Shown in pieces: positions 5,367 through 5,993 of a stretch of DNA of 5,993 nt (the first letter of the stretch is position 1; every line of letters starts with the position of its first letter). The translations under genes and the position numbers were made by a program. The DNA is taken from positions 1 through 5,993 of the forward strand of contig CAMYUO010000131.1 of the NCBI GenBank assembly GCA_947302065.1. The letters run 5' to 3'. The stretch is from an uncultured Clostridia bacterium. GTDB taxonomy: Bacteria > Bacillota > Clostridia > Oscillospirales > Ruminococcaceae. The notes beneath the pieces were generated by a model. The model ran no database searches. It had not been told where the DNA came from and saw nothing but the letters and a program-made list of their open reading frames with translations.

Positions 5367-5993
5367 TCATATTACTGTCTTGCCAGAGAATACGGTCACG
5401 GCGTCACCTGTGAGATAAACTGCATCGTCTGTATAGCGTATCTTCAGCGTGCCGCCTCTGAGCAGAACGGTGATGTCCTTATCCTTTTCGCAGAAGCCGT
5501 TGAGAACTGCCGCAACTGCTGCTGCGCAAGCGCCTGTTCCGCAAGCCCATGTTTCGCCCGAGCCTCTTTCCCATACACGCATTTTCAGCGTGTTCTCGTC
5601 AATGACCTTGATGAACTCGGTGTTGACTCTCTCAGGGAATATCTCGTTGTGTTCAAATTCCGGACCGTACTTTTCGATGTCAAAATCATCAACGTTGCTT
5701 ACAAAAGTAACAGCGTGCGGGTTGCCCATTGAAACGCAGGTGATACCGAAATCCCTGTCGATTATATGCACCTGTCTGTCAACGACAGTGCCGTTCTCGT
5801 CAGCATCAAGAGTAACAGGTATCTGTGCAGGCTCAAGTATCGCCTTGCCCATGTTTACGGTCGCACCGTCCACCTCGCCGTAATGTCTGGTGAGGGTTAT
5901 CTTCATGATGCCCGAAAGCGTCTCGACGGTCATATCGTCCTTGTCAACGATGCCGTTGTCACGCATGAACTTGGCAACGCATCTGATGCCGTT
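5367..5993 (-). CDS. dapF: Diaminopimelate epimerase (5' end beyond window)
   Basis: The last 208 codons of a gene entering from the right edge; the family is normally about 270-280 residues, so roughly a quarter is missing. The enzyme interconverts LL- and meso-diaminopimelate without cofactor, using two cysteines. The fragment opens with NGIRCVAKF, the tail of the (C)GNGxRC motif, so the first catalytic cysteine lies just outside the window. The second is present at fragment residue 151 in ETWACGTGACAAAV. Also seen are SMGNPHAV (88-95) and PERVNTEFI (120-128), which belong to the substrate-binding part of the fold. The reading frame is intact to a TGA at 5367-5369. The next gene, dapL, makes its substrate. 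Confidence 0.96.
   Translation of the reverse strand, partial: NGIRCVAKFMRDNGIVDKDDMTVETLSGIMKITLTRHYGEVDGATVNMGKAILEPAQIPVTLDADENGTVVDRQVHIIDRDFGITCVSMGNPHAVTFVSNVDDFDIEKYGPEFEHNEIFPERVNTEFIKVIDENTLKMRVWERGSGETWACGTGACAAAVAAVLNGFCEKDKDITVLLRGGTLKIRYTDDAVYLTGDAVTVFSGKTVI

Noticed and set aside
5449..5883. 144-codon plus-strand frame opposite dapF
   Set aside because: Antisense shadow of a strongly conserved epimerase gene; no start signals or recognisable protein features.

Overview
The window reads as a stretch of a Clostridia (Ruminococcus / Oscillospirales-like) chromosome. This rests on three things: the LL-diaminopimelate aminotransferase route to meso-DAP, Gram-positive AGGAGG-type ribosome binding sites with a consensus sigma-A promoter, and CWB2 cell-wall-binding repeats next to a BspA-type leucine-rich-repeat surface protein. 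The genus is inferred, not demonstrated. All supported genes lie on the minus strand, so transcription runs from the right edge (5993) to the left edge (1).

Right part (4089-5993): the 3' two thirds of dapF (diaminopimelate epimerase) is followed after 26 bp by a complete dapL (LL-DAP aminotransferase, 400 aa). Together they give the last two steps to meso-diaminopimelate, the peptidoglycan cross-linker and lysine precursor. A clear rho-independent terminator ends this unit at 4089-4123.

Middle part (1318-4087): a near-consensus promoter (TTGACT-N17-TATACT) abuts that terminator and drives a secreted CWB2 surface-protein gene. This gene is split in two. A 77-codon signal-peptide-bearing piece (3793-4026) ends at a TGA that overlaps, as ATGA, the ATG of a 459-codon piece (2417-3796) carrying the rest of the N-terminal domain and three CWB2 modules. 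The pieces read as one protein after a one-base shift, so this is a frameshifted gene, a sequencing error, or a coupled/recoded pair. A multi-pass membrane acyltransferase 3 gene (1318-2394) starts 22 bp downstream with no terminator between, so it is probably co-transcribed. It contains four perfect tandem copies of a 5-bp unit (1451-1470), a possible frame-switching tract.

Left part (1-1235): after an 82-bp gap with a weak hairpin lies a large secreted BspA-like LRR protein gene. It has a signal peptide, four 22-23-residue LRRs, a C-cap and the start of a divergent InlB-B-like repeat, and it runs off the left edge. It is open for all 411 visible codons.

Taken together, a conserved DAP-biosynthesis unit sits beside an accessory cell-surface cluster (wall-anchored protein, integral membrane O-acyltransferase, LRR surface protein). 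No mobile element, tRNA/rRNA or CRISPR array was seen. No gap between genes exceeds about 111 bp.
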